From: Bacillota bacterium
GTDB lineage: Bacteria; Bacillota; UBA4882; UBA8346
Length of the DNA stretch: 64,000 nucleotides
Direction of reading: 5' to 3'
Assembly (NCBI GenBank): GCA_023410535.1
Contig: JAEYPR010000009.1
Span: 1 to 64,000 of the forward strand
The position numbers were made by a program, and so were the translations under genes. Position 1 is the first letter of the stretch, and each line of letters begins with the position of its first letter. The notes beneath the pieces are model-generated. The model searched no databases. It saw only the letters and a program-made list of their open reading frames with translations, and was not told the DNA's origin. Positions 25,936 through 33,371 of this stretch are shown one piece after another.

Positions 25936-27072
25936 ATGAAACAGTTTGTTTCCGGAATCATCATCGTTATCCTCTTGTTGACGTTCGCCCTGCCGACGTT
26001 TGGCGCCGCTTGGAAAGTAGCCGGGGGGAATCAGTTGATCGCCAAAGACCAAGTGATGACCGGCGATTATATTTTCACCGGCGAACGCTTGGAAATGAAC
26101 GGCGTGATCGACGGCGATCTGCTGGTTTTCGGCAATTCGGTGGTGGTCAACGGCCGGGTTAACGGCAGTATTCTCGGATTGGTCAACCAACAATTAGTAA
26201 TTAACGGTTCGGTGGAGCGGGATATCCGGGTCGCCGCACAGCAGCTGACGCTTAACGGGGCTGTTACCCGGAATGTGATGGCCTTGGCGATGCGCTTGGA
26301 GACCGGCCGGCAGTCGAAAATCGGCTTGGGATTGATAGGCACGTGCTTTGATCTACGATTGGCGGGAGCAGTGGCCGGACCGGTCGTGGTCACCGCCAAC
26401 AATCAGTTTCAATTAAGCGGTCGCATCGGCGGCGATCTCGTCGTCAAAGGCAGTCAGGTTCAATGGCGTGCTCCGCTCGACGTTGCGGGAAATGTCACCG
26501 ATTACACCTTGGATCCCAGTAACCCGAATCAAGTGAAAGGGGTTACCCTTCACAAGGACTATACGCTGCTGGAGGAGAAGGGCAGCGGCACGGGATTGCT
26601 GCTGATGCTGGGCTGGTTCTTCGGTAGCTTGATCTTAAGTATCGTGGTTTACCGGTTATTCCCGCGGACGACTTGGGCGATGACCGAACCAACCCGCCTG
26701 AACTTCCGGAAGAATTTATTGGTGGGTTTCCTAAGCATAATCGGGCTTAGTTTCTTGATCGTCGTGCTACTGGGCGTCGCTTCGTTTTACGGCGTCAGTT
26801 TGCCGCTTGCCGTCCTGCTCGGTCTGATCTTTTTGTTGCTTTGGTTCCTGTCCGGGATTCTCGTGAATATCTGGGTGGGCCGCTTGTTTTTCAAATCAAG
26901 ACTCAAACCGGTTGTAATGATCGTCATGGGCGGTTTAATCTTGGCGTCTTTTTCGATGGTGCCCTTGCTGAATCTGGCGATGGGAATCATCGTCAACTGC
27001 GTCGGCTTTGGAATGGTGGTTCGCAACATCCGGTTCGAGTTCCGGGAACCCCAGATTGATTATCGAGCGTAA
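25936..27072 (+). CDS. Bactofilin-like (polymer-forming) membrane protein
   Basis: A 378-residue protein with a signal peptide (about 1-24). Residues about 35-190 form short beta repeats (GVIDGDLLVFGNSVVVNGRV, VNGSILGLVNQQLVINGSV) of the polymer-forming/bactofilin type. Four or five hydrophobic segments follow (about 215-365). The exported beta-helix fused to a membrane domain suggests an envelope scaffold, but this is inference. AGGTGG precedes the ATG, 39 bases after the helicase stop, so the two may be co-transcribed. Confidence 0.7.
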   Translation: MKQFVSGIIIVILLLTFALPTFGAAWKVAGGNQLIAKDQVMTGDYIFTGERLEMNGVIDGDLLVFGNSVVVNGRVNGSILGLVNQQLVINGSVERDIRVAAQQLTLNGAVTRNVMALAMRLETGRQSKIGLGLIGTCFDLRLAGAVAGPVVVTANNQFQLSGRIGGDLVVKGSQVQWRAPLDVAGNVTDYTLDPSNPNQVKGVTLHKDYTLLEEKGSGTGLLLMLGWFFGSLILSIVVYRLFPRTTWAMTEPTRLNFRKNLLVGFLSIIGLSFLIVVLLGVASFYGVSLPLAVLLGLIFLLLWFLSGILVNIWVGRLFFKSRLKPVVMIVMGGLILASFSMVPLLNLAMGIIVNCVGFGMVVRNIRFEFREPQIDYRA

Positions 27073-27086
27073 ATCGGGTTTTTATC

Positions 27087-27177
27087 GTTTGTAACCGGAT
27101 TGTAATTAGAATAACATTTTATGGAAGAGGAATGGCCGGGTTTGTGTATAATCATTATAATGTATTCAGTTACAAAC
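27087..27177. promoter_or_regulatory. Promoter region of kduI flanked by a 9-bp inverted repeat
   Basis: GTTTGTAAC (27087-27095) and its exact complement GTTACAAAC (27169-27177) frame two TATAAT hexamers (27147-27152 and 27156-27161). The repeat could be a pair of half-sites for a looping or two-site regulator, with a further TGTAATTAG inside. No -35 element is convincing. Confidence 0.45.
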
Positions 27178-27227
27178 CACCAAGCCAAGCAAGGCGGTTA
27201 TCAAATTACAAATAAGGGGGCGTTACT

Positions 27228-28055
27228 GTGGAAAACAGAAATGCAGTGAATCCAAAAGATTTAAAGACGTATACCACGGACCGGATTCGCGAGGAGTTCC
27301 TGATCCAAGGACTTTTCGTACCCGGAGATATTAAACTGGTTTACAGCCATGACGACCGGATCATCGTTGGCGGCGCTGTGCCGACCCAACCGTTGACCCT
27401 AGTCGCCGGCGCAGAACTGCGGGCCGCGTACTTCCTGGAACGGCGCGAACTTGGCGTGATCAACATCGGTCCGGCCGGCACTGTCACCGTTGATGGCGTC
27501 GCTTACGACCTTAACACCAAAGACGGCTTATATGTCGGAATGGGTTCCAAGGAGATCGTCTTCTCCAGCAAGGACCCGCAAAATCCTGCCAAATTCTATC
27601 TGAACAGCGCGCCGGCGCATCATACCTATCCTACCCAACGGATCGAATTCAGCCAAGCCGAGCATAACCACTTGGGTTCCCAAGCGGAGGGCAATGTCCG
27701 GACCATCAATAAATACATCCATCCGCAAGGGGTCCAAAGCTGTCAATTGGTCATGGGAATGACCGAACTGGAACCGGGCAGCAACTGGAACACCATGCCG
27801 TGTCATACCCATGACCGCCGGATGGAAGTTTATTTGTACTTCAACATTCCCGAAGAAGCCGTGGTATTCCACTTCATGGGCGAACCGACCGAAACCCGTC
27901 ACATCGTCATGCGCAATGAGGAAGCGGTCATCTCCCCAAGCTGGTCGATCCATTCCGGCGTAGGAACCCGCAATTATACCTTCATCTGGGGCATGGTCGG
28001 CGAAAACCAGGTCTTCTCCGATATGGACGCGGTCACCTTCAAAGACCTGCGCTAA
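27228..28055 (+). CDS. kduI: 5-dehydro-4-deoxy-D-glucuronate isomerase
   Basis: A 275-residue cupin enzyme. It converts 5-keto-4-deoxyuronate, the monomer left by pectin and glycosaminoglycan lyases, into 3-deoxy-D-glycero-2,5-hexodiulosonate. The zinc ligands are in TMPCHTHDRRMEVYLYF and in the preceding HNHLGSQAEGN segment; INKYIHPQGVQSCQLVMGMT and WSIHSGVGTRNYTFIWGM are family hallmarks. The GTG start follows AAGGGGG by seven bases. The GH88 hydrolase gene downstream produces its substrate; each has its own promoter. Confidence 0.95.
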   Translation: MENRNAVNPKDLKTYTTDRIREEFLIQGLFVPGDIKLVYSHDDRIIVGGAVPTQPLTLVAGAELRAAYFLERRELGVINIGPAGTVTVDGVAYDLNTKDGLYVGMGSKEIVFSSKDPQNPAKFYLNSAPAHHTYPTQRIEFSQAEHNHLGSQAEGNVRTINKYIHPQGVQSCQLVMGMTELEPGSNWNTMPCHTHDRRMEVYLYFNIPEEAVVFHFMGEPTETRHIVMRNEEAVISPSWSIHSGVGTRNYTFIWGMVGENQVFSDMDAVTFKDLR

Positions 28056-28084
28056 GAAATAACAAGTAAAACTGGATCTGTTCC

Positions 28085-28118
28085 AAAATCCGCCTCCTTA
28101 AATGAGGCGGATTTTTTG
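28085..28118 (+). terminator. Intrinsic terminator after kduI
   Basis: A 12-bp stem AAAATCCGCCTC (28085-28096) with GAGGCGGATTTT (28104-28115), then T. Confidence 0.92.
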
Positions 28119-28211
28119 TATCGGAGGTCCCGAATTATCGATGAACGGCAATAATATTTAGGGCGATATATAGATAATAAATTTTGGGCAAAAGAATCAA
28201 AACTTTTTATA

Positions 28212-28241
28212 TTGTGAAAATGCAGGCGTTTTGTCTATAAT
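28212..28241 (+). promoter_or_regulatory. Candidate promoter for the GH88 gene
   Basis: TTGTGA (28212-28217), 18 bases, and TATAAT (28236-28241). Confidence 0.55.
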
Positions 28242-28284
28242 TAGATTGATTCGTCGGAATGATGAATGAGTATTGGAGGTCAAG

Positions 28285-29454
28285 ATGGCACAACGCAATC
28301 CTGAACGGTTTAATCGGAACGTTGCGATCGACCGCGGTCTATTTGAGGAAGCACTCGGTTATTGTATAGAAAAGACCCGGCAAAACAGTGCGGTTTTCGT
28401 GGATCAAGTTCCGGCTTCCGCCAGTAAGAATCTGGTCTATGAAGCGATTGACAATACCTATTGGACCGCCTCCTTCTGGTGCGGGATGCTGTGGTTGGCC
28501 TACGAGGCAACCGGTGAGGCGACTTTCCGGCAGGTGGCCGAACGTCAACTCAAGCTGCATCAAAACCGCTTGGATCAGAAAGTTAATATCGACACCCATG
28601 ATCTGGGATTCTTATATTCGTTATCTTGCGTTGCCGGGTATCGCTTGACCGGAAACACTGCAGCAAGGGATTACGCAGTCCGCGCCGCCGCACACTTATC
28701 CGGCCGTTATTTAGAAAAACCGCAAGTGATCCAGGCGTGGGGAAAACTTGACGACCCGGAGAAAAAAGGGCAGATGATCATGGATTGCCTTTTCAACTTG
28801 CCGTTGCTTTATTGGACCACGGAAGTGACCGGGGACCGCAAGTATCATCAAATGGCGTACAATCATGCCAAACAAGCCGCACGTTTGCTGGTCCGTCCCG
28901 ACAATTCGAGCTTTCACACCTACTTTTTGGATGTTGAAACCGGCGAGCCGTTGATCGGTAAAACGCATCAAGGCTTCGCCGACGACTCGACCTGGGCGCG
29001 CGGCCAAGCCTGGGGTATTTATGGTTTTCCTTTAAGCTACCGTTATACCCGGGATTGGACCTTGATTGAAACTGCGGTTCGCATGACCGAGTATTTCCTG
29101 GCCCATTTGCCCGACGACGAGATCTGTTACTGGGATCTGGTCTTTACCGCCGGGACCGAAGAACGCGATAGTTCCGCGGCGGCCCTGGCAGTCTGCGGTA
29201 TCTTGGAAATGTGTAAATATTTTCCAATGACCCATCCCGACAAACGCCGTTTTGAAAACGCGGCTGTAGTGATTCTGGAGTCATTGACCAAGGATTATCT
29301 GACCAAAAACCATCCTGAATCCAACGGCATTTTACTGCACGGTGTGCAACATAAACCCAAAAAGCTGGGGGTCGACGAATGCTGCATCTGGGGCGATTAT
29401 TATTATTTCGAAGCAATTCTCCGGGTTCTCCGCGATTGGAAACCCTATTGGTGA
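28285..29454 (+). CDS. GH88 unsaturated glucuronyl/galacturonyl hydrolase
   Basis: A 389-residue alpha/alpha-barrel protein without signal peptide. It hydrates and cuts the unsaturated uronic acid left at the non-reducing end by polysaccharide lyases. Hallmarks are NTYWTASFWCGMLWLAYEAT, VNIDTHDLGFLY, MIMDCLFNLPLLYW and HQGFADDSTWARGQAWGIYG, with the catalytic aspartates in HDLG and MDC. The ATG has GGAGG five bases upstream; a TTG 12 bases earlier would overlap that site. It works with KduI next door, which takes its product. Confidence 0.9.
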   Translation: MAQRNPERFNRNVAIDRGLFEEALGYCIEKTRQNSAVFVDQVPASASKNLVYEAIDNTYWTASFWCGMLWLAYEATGEATFRQVAERQLKLHQNRLDQKVNIDTHDLGFLYSLSCVAGYRLTGNTAARDYAVRAAAHLSGRYLEKPQVIQAWGKLDDPEKKGQMIMDCLFNLPLLYWTTEVTGDRKYHQMAYNHAKQAARLLVRPDNSSFHTYFLDVETGEPLIGKTHQGFADDSTWARGQAWGIYGFPLSYRYTRDWTLIETAVRMTEYFLAHLPDDEICYWDLVFTAGTEERDSSAAALAVCGILEMCKYFPMTHPDKRRFENAAVVILESLTKDYLTKNHPESNGILLHGVQHKPKKLGVDECCIWGDYYYFEAILRVLRDWKPYW

Positions 29455-29477
29455 GTCAATTCCAAACACCCTTCTCA

Positions 29478-29503
29478 GCCCGGTCACTCCGGGCCCTTTT
29501 TAT
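29478..29503 (+). terminator. Intrinsic terminator after the GH88 gene
   Basis: GCCCGG (29478-29483) with CCGGGC (29489-29494), followed by CCTTTTTAT. Confidence 0.8.
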
Positions 29504-29517
29504 ATAAAAAGGGAGAG

Positions 29518-29625
29518 AAGCTTCGTACGTTTTCGTCACACTGCGGCTTGGCGTCCTCACGTACGACCCCAGTACGCTCCGGGCGCCTCGCCTTGTCTTC
29601 CTTGCGTCCCGCTGTCTAACACCAA
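29518..29625. repeat. Intergenic repeat copy A
   Basis: The stretch shares a pattern with 42165-42255: CACTGC-GC, a GTAC hairpin (here CGTAC/GTACG), then CTCGC. Both are non-coding and lie downstream of a terminated gene. Similarity is partial and judged by eye. Confidence 0.35.
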
Positions 29626-29643
29626 ATTTGCCCTGTCATAGTT

Positions 29644-29679
29644 CAACAGCAACGCTCCATTGATGGAGCGTTGCTGTTG
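29644..29679. other. Perfect 17-bp hairpin without T-run
   Basis: CAACAGCAACGCTCCAT (29644-29660) and its exact complement (29663-29679) are separated by TG. No T-run follows on either strand. It lies between two converging transcription units. Confidence 0.75.
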
Positions 29680-29801
29680 GCATTATTGGAAAATAATTAT
29701 GAAAACAGAAGGAAGTTGTATAAGTATCTTATTTAATACCGAAGAGACTTTGAAGTAATTATAATGGCTAAAACAGGAGTTCAATGGAATGTATCCGCGC
29801 T

Positions 29802-30269
29802 TCAGCCGACGGTGATTCCGGGGCGGTAATCGCCTGGCGTCCCCCAATATTCGTGTTGGTTAAATTCGGGAAGAGACGATGCAAAGTGGACCCAGACCGG
29901 CGTTAGGTCCAAATTGGGGTGGGCCGTGAAGAAAGCCCGGTCGCCATAGCGAAGGGCGGTTAAGGCAAGCGGCAATTCCTGGCGGAAAATCCGGGAGCGG
30001 CGTGCCGCTGTTTCCCCTCCAGATTGCCCGTCGACGAAAAGAACCATAAACAAGTAATATTGATGATCGACAATCCGCCATTCGCCAAAAACGTCATTAT
30101 TGGTGGGATGGATCTGGTCATAGGCGTACTGGAGGCTTACGGTTAAGAAAAACTCGGCGGTTTTGTCGGAATGGGCGAGGGTATAACGGCGTTCGAGGAT
30201 GGGGTCGGTCCGGGTCACGCCGCTGCCAAACGTGACAGTCAGTTTGGCGGGCTCAAAGTGGTTTTCCAT
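29802..30269 (-). CDS. Stay-Green family protein
   Basis: A 155-residue soluble protein that matches the Stay-Green family from memory. Key pieces are ILERRYTLAHSDKTAEFFLT, FGEWRIVDHQYYL and LPLALTALRYGDRAFFTAHP, ending in FNQHEYWGTPGDY. In plants the family removes magnesium from chlorophyll a; bacterial homologues have been reported to dechelate chlorophyll-type pigments in vitro, but their natural role is unknown. No pigment gene is nearby. The start codon has GAGGTG six bases upstream. Confidence 0.8.
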   Translation of the reverse strand: MENHFEPAKLTVTFGSGVTRTDPILERRYTLAHSDKTAEFFLTVSLQYAYDQIHPTNNDVFGEWRIVDHQYYLFMVLFVDGQSGGETAARRSRIFRQELPLALTALRYGDRAFFTAHPNLDLTPVWVHFASSLPEFNQHEYWGTPGDYRPGITVG

Positions 30270-30618
30270 GGCAAGCACCTCGACAGGATTCCTTTGTCAT
30301 AGGATATGTGATCCGCGGGTTGGATGTTTATCATTGTGAACCGGGAGCACCATGGAACGTAAAGTGGGGATTGAAACTTAGCGAATATAAGGAAGCAGAG
30401 AGTATGGTGGTGGAGATACGGACTTAGCGGGCAAGCAATCCGGGTGAGTGCACCGAATTGTTATCAAGGTATTTTCGGAACCGCCGTGGGAAGATCATCG
30501 GCCTTCCTTCGCGGGCTGGGGTTATCTTGGCGTTGAATTTCGGCATTAACTCGAACGTATGTTTGACGATTGGATAGCTTGATGGTATACTGGGAAAAAG
30601 ACCTTTTGGAGGAGAAAC
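30270..30618. other. Intergenic region between divergent genes
   Basis: It carries the clear promoter at 30563-30591 for the + strand gene and the ribosome site of the - strand Stay-Green gene. No further gene or hairpin stands out. Confidence 0.5.
30563..30591 (+). promoter_or_regulatory. Sigma-A promoter
   Basis: TTGACG (30563-30568), exactly 17 bases, and TATACT (30586-30591), about 27 bases before the next ATG. Confidence 0.75.
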
Positions 30619-31446
30619 ATGGTTTCCCTTGCGAAAGCACGGTTTTATCTCTATGCCCACGGCACACTCTGGGAGCAGGCATTGTTTGATTATCTGTTCG
30701 GCGATGGTCCGCTGGAACGGTTGCATCAATGCCTGTTATGTTATAAAAATCCCGACGGGGGTTGGGGACACGGTATGGAACACGATCTCAAATGTCCCGA
30801 CTCCAATCCGATGGCTTTGGAATTTTTGCTTCATGTGATTCGCGATACCGGAATCCCGATTGGGAATATCCTTGATGGAACCGTGGTTTGGTTGGAACAA
30901 AACCGGAACCGGGATGGGTCGTTCCGGGTTCCGTCCCAGGTTTTCGAATATCCGTTGGCGCCGTGGCTGAAAAAGGAGATCGATCAATCCATTCCAGACT
31001 CGACTACCGGCAACTTGATGCGTTTGGGTTTGTGTTCGGCATCGCTGGCGGAAACAACGCAACGTTGGGTGGAAGCTCATTGGAGTCCAACTAAGGTTTT
31101 GGAAAACCAGTGGTTGTTCATGGCATACCACGCTTTTGACTATTTCTGCAACGCCCCCGAGACGCCTTTCAACCGTGAGTGCAAACAAGCGACGCTGCAA
31201 AATATCATTCAGTGCGTCAAAACAGCCAATGAAAAGCAATATTTCACTTTGTTCCATTACATCACCGATCCCGCTGCCGAATTAGTGCAAGCCCTTCCGG
31301 GAGGAATGGTTGAGCGATTCCTTGATTATCTGGAAGGAGCGCAGCGCGAAGATGGCGGTTGGGATGATGAACACGGGTTGAAATATTGGCAGCCGTATAA
31401 TACGATCTTGATTCTGAAAGCGTTGCGGAATTTTGGGAGAGTATAG
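30619..31446 (+). CDS. Alpha/alpha-toroid protein, prenyltransferase/squalene-cyclase-like, function unknown
   Basis: A 275-residue protein with repeats like those of terpene-cyclase or prenyltransferase toroids: CYKNPDGGWGHGMEHDLKC, WLEQNRNRDGSFRVP and AQREDGGWDDEHGLKYWQPY. The DxDD cyclase motif and the zinc ligands of prenyltransferases are not evident, so it is probably a binding protein or an enzyme of another kind. There is no signal peptide. A strong promoter and GGAGGAG make it an independent unit. Confidence 0.6.
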   Translation: MVSLAKARFYLYAHGTLWEQALFDYLFGDGPLERLHQCLLCYKNPDGGWGHGMEHDLKCPDSNPMALEFLLHVIRDTGIPIGNILDGTVVWLEQNRNRDGSFRVPSQVFEYPLAPWLKKEIDQSIPDSTTGNLMRLGLCSASLAETTQRWVEAHWSPTKVLENQWLFMAYHAFDYFCNAPETPFNRECKQATLQNIIQCVKTANEKQYFTLFHYITDPAAELVQALPGGMVERFLDYLEGAQREDGGWDDEHGLKYWQPYNTILILKALRNFGRV

Positions 31447-31575
31447 CTTTTTGCGGTTTTGGGGTGGAATGCCGGTTCCGCTGTCGTAAGCGATTAACTG
31501 GCCGTTTCATCCTCGAACTACATTAGTTTTTCCCAAATTGCAGGTTTTTTTCCTTCCATATCGAACATTTATTCT

Positions 31576-32778
31576 ATGCAAAACATCCGTGAACAAATTG
31601 AAAGCAATGAAGAACTGACGCTGGCGTCATACGCCGCCAAAGCGGCCGAATCGCGGGGCCGGAGCTATCCGGAGACCGAAGATGCTTACCGGACCTGTTA
31701 CCAACGTGACCGGGACCGGATTCTCTATACCAGCGCCTTTAAGAATTTGCAATTTAAAACCCAGGTTTTTGTGGTTCATGAGGGAGACTTTTACCGGACC
31801 CGCTTAACCCATACATTAGAGGTGACTCAGCACGCCCGGACTTTTGCCCGAGTGTTGAAGGTGAATGAAGACCTGGTGGAAGCGATGGCGTTAGCCCATG
31901 ATCTGGGACATTCCCCGTTTGGTCACGCCGGTGAAGAGATGCTGGCCGAGCTGCTCAAGGATTACGGTGGGTTTGATCACAACCTCCATAGTTTAAAGGT
32001 AGTTGACCGGCTTGAGGAACGGTATCCCAATTTTCCCGGCCTCAATCTGACCTACGAAACCCGGGAAGGCTTAGCCCGGCATTTGACACGGTTTGACAAT
32101 CCGCAGCTGCCGGCGGAATTTAAAGGGTTTCCGCAGCCAAGCATTGAGGCGCAGATTGTCAATCTCTCCGACGCATTGGCTTTCGCCGCCCATGATCTCG
32201 ATGATGCGCTGCGGGTCGGCTTGGTACGCTGGTCGGACATTGTGGAGCTGGAGATTCCGGTGATCCAAGAGATTGTGGCCGCCATTGCCGCCGAAGAGCG
32301 GGCGGGGCGCTTCAGCGAACAAATGCGCGAGTTGCGTTTGATTCGGCATTTGATCTACCGGTTTAATGAGGATTGTATTATCCAGTCCCAGCGCAATCTG
32401 GCGGTTTTGCAGCTTGATGCCCCCGATGACATTCGCCGCCTGGAACGTCCGGTGGTCGAGCTTTCCCAGGCGCGCCACCGCGATCTGGAGATGCTCATTA
32501 CCTATCTCTACGATCAGGTCTATAAAAATCCGGTGGTCCTGATGATGGCTGAAAAAGGTAAGCTTATTCTGGAGCGGCTTTTCAAACGGTTCTGGAACAA
32601 TCCGCAGCTACTCCCGGTCCAAGTGACACAAGGCGGCGTCCGGCTGGCCGGTGAAAATATCAAAGCATTGGTGATCGGGGACTACCTGGCCGGTCTGACC
32701 GACCGTCAGGCGATGGATATCTATGAGATGATGTTTGAGCCGTATACCAAGGTAATGGGGTATGGCTTCGGAAAATAA
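31576..32778 (+). CDS. dgt: Deoxyguanosinetriphosphate triphosphohydrolase-like protein
   Basis: A 400-residue HD-domain enzyme. The metal site is in RLTHTLEVTQHARTFAR and AMALAHDLGHSPFGHAGEEML (HD motif), with SDALAFAAHDLDDALRVG as the later aspartate. The N-terminus (ESRGRSYPETEDAYRTCYQR) and the TSAFKNLQFKTQVF segment fit bacterial dNTPase type 2 proteins. It would remove triphosphate from dNTPs. No ribosome binding site is evident before the ATG, although the N-terminus aligns well with what I recall of the family. Confidence 0.88.
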   Translation: MQNIREQIESNEELTLASYAAKAAESRGRSYPETEDAYRTCYQRDRDRILYTSAFKNLQFKTQVFVVHEGDFYRTRLTHTLEVTQHARTFARVLKVNEDLVEAMALAHDLGHSPFGHAGEEMLAELLKDYGGFDHNLHSLKVVDRLEERYPNFPGLNLTYETREGLARHLTRFDNPQLPAEFKGFPQPSIEAQIVNLSDALAFAAHDLDDALRVGLVRWSDIVELEIPVIQEIVAAIAAEERAGRFSEQMRELRLIRHLIYRFNEDCIIQSQRNLAVLQLDAPDDIRRLERPVVELSQARHRDLEMLITYLYDQVYKNPVVLMMAEKGKLILERLFKRFWNNPQLLPVQVTQGGVRLAGENIKALVIGDYLAGLTDRQAMDIYEMMFEPYTKVMGYGFGK

Positions 32779-32782
32779 AGGT

Positions 32783-32811
32783 TTGACAAAGCCCGGCATT
32801 TGATTTATGAT
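32783..32811 (+). promoter_or_regulatory. Sigma-A promoter of a structured RNA
   Basis: Perfect TTGACA (32783-32788), 17 bases, TATGAT (32806-32811), starting a transcript near 32818. Confidence 0.8.
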
Positions 32812-32914
32812 AAAAATAACTTATTTGGCTAATTTTTAGTTAAATAGCCTGGATTATGATTTGAACAAATTTTAAACAGATTTTGTAAATTTTAAAATAC
32901 AGGAGTGGTGAGTA

Positions 32915-32986
32915 ATGGAAGCTGGCCCTAGTAATACTAGATATAGCAACTTAAAAATTTTACTCACCGGAGCCGATTTAGGCTAA
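32915..32986 (+). CDS. Possible 23-residue peptide
   Basis: An ATG ORF encoding MEAGPSNTRYSNLKILLTG and a short tail, preceded by AGGAGTGG about seven bases upstream. The start codon overlaps the end of the GGTGAGTAA arm of a long hairpin. It may be a regulated leader peptide or not a gene. Confidence 0.3.
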   Translation: MEAGPSNTRYSNLKILLTGADLG

Positions 32987-33012
32987 AGGGTTTTTCTTGT
33001 GCACGTCATTTG

Positions 33013-33044
33013 AAAACCTCCCATCCGGGAGGTTTTATTTTTTT
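33013..33044 (+). terminator. Intrinsic terminator of the structured RNA
   Basis: AAAACCTCCC (33013-33022) with GGGAGGTTTT (33027-33036) and a T-rich tail. Confidence 0.9.
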
Positions 33045-33097
33045 GTCTGGACTTCGAAATGTGCTTTTTTCCCGGTACCATTTTTACGGAAATGGGT

Positions 33098-33127
33098 TTA
33101 ACGCGAAATCGGATTTTTGCATATGAT
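33098..33127 (+). promoter_or_regulatory. Candidate promoter of the M-box transcript
   Basis: TTAACG (33098-33103), 18 bases, TATGAT (33122-33127). It ends about six bases before the aptamer. Confidence 0.55.
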
Positions 33128-33132
33128 AAACT

Positions 33133-33332
33133 CGGTAGGTGAGGCTCCTACAAGGATACGGGTTGCTACCGCAGAAGATTGGAGACAATCTGCGTTGGTG
33201 AACAGGTTTTGCCGAAGCAAGGCATCACCTAATGCAGCTTCAAGCCTTATAGTGCCAAAGCTCGTACGGGAACGTTTTGAACGCTTGGATAAGCTTTCAC
33301 GGTATCTCGTCCTGCCGTGAAGGCTTTTTTAT
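33133..33332 (+). promoter_or_regulatory. M-box (ykoK leader) magnesium riboswitch
   Basis: Hallmarks of the M-box aptamer are present in order: GTAGGTGAGGCTCCTAC, the GGTTGCTACCGCAGAA region, GGTGAACAG, ATGCAGCTTCAAGCC and GTGCCAAAGCTC. It is followed by a terminator hairpin (GCTTTCACGG 33293-33302 with CCGTGAAGGC 33315-33324, then six T). In the class, bound magnesium lets the terminator form and switches off a magnesium uptake gene. Here it precedes the sensor-like and NRAMP-related genes. Confidence 0.92.
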
Positions 33333-33371
33333 TTGATAGACAGTTCTGGCTTTGGAAAAGGAGGAGTAATC

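Larger units (their letters stand above)
32818..33046 (+). ncRNA. Unassigned structured RNA upstream of the M-box
   Basis: A transcript of about 230 nt with its own promoter and terminator. GGTGAGTAA (32907-32915) pairs perfectly with TTACTCACC (32960-32968); inside are GCT/AGC and CTAGT-AAT-ACTAG. AGCC/GGCT follows. The long stem covers the start codon of a 23-codon ORF (next entry), so folding would control its translation, or the ORF is accidental and the RNA is a small RNA or orphan riboswitch. It does not fit any riboswitch class I can recall. The M-box downstream has its own promoter. Confidence 0.5.

Noticed and set aside
33013..33332. Tandem riboswitch on one transcript (orphan RNA plus M-box)
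   Set aside because: The M-box has its own likely promoter directly before the aptamer and the upstream RNA ends at a strong terminator, so two separate transcripts are more likely.
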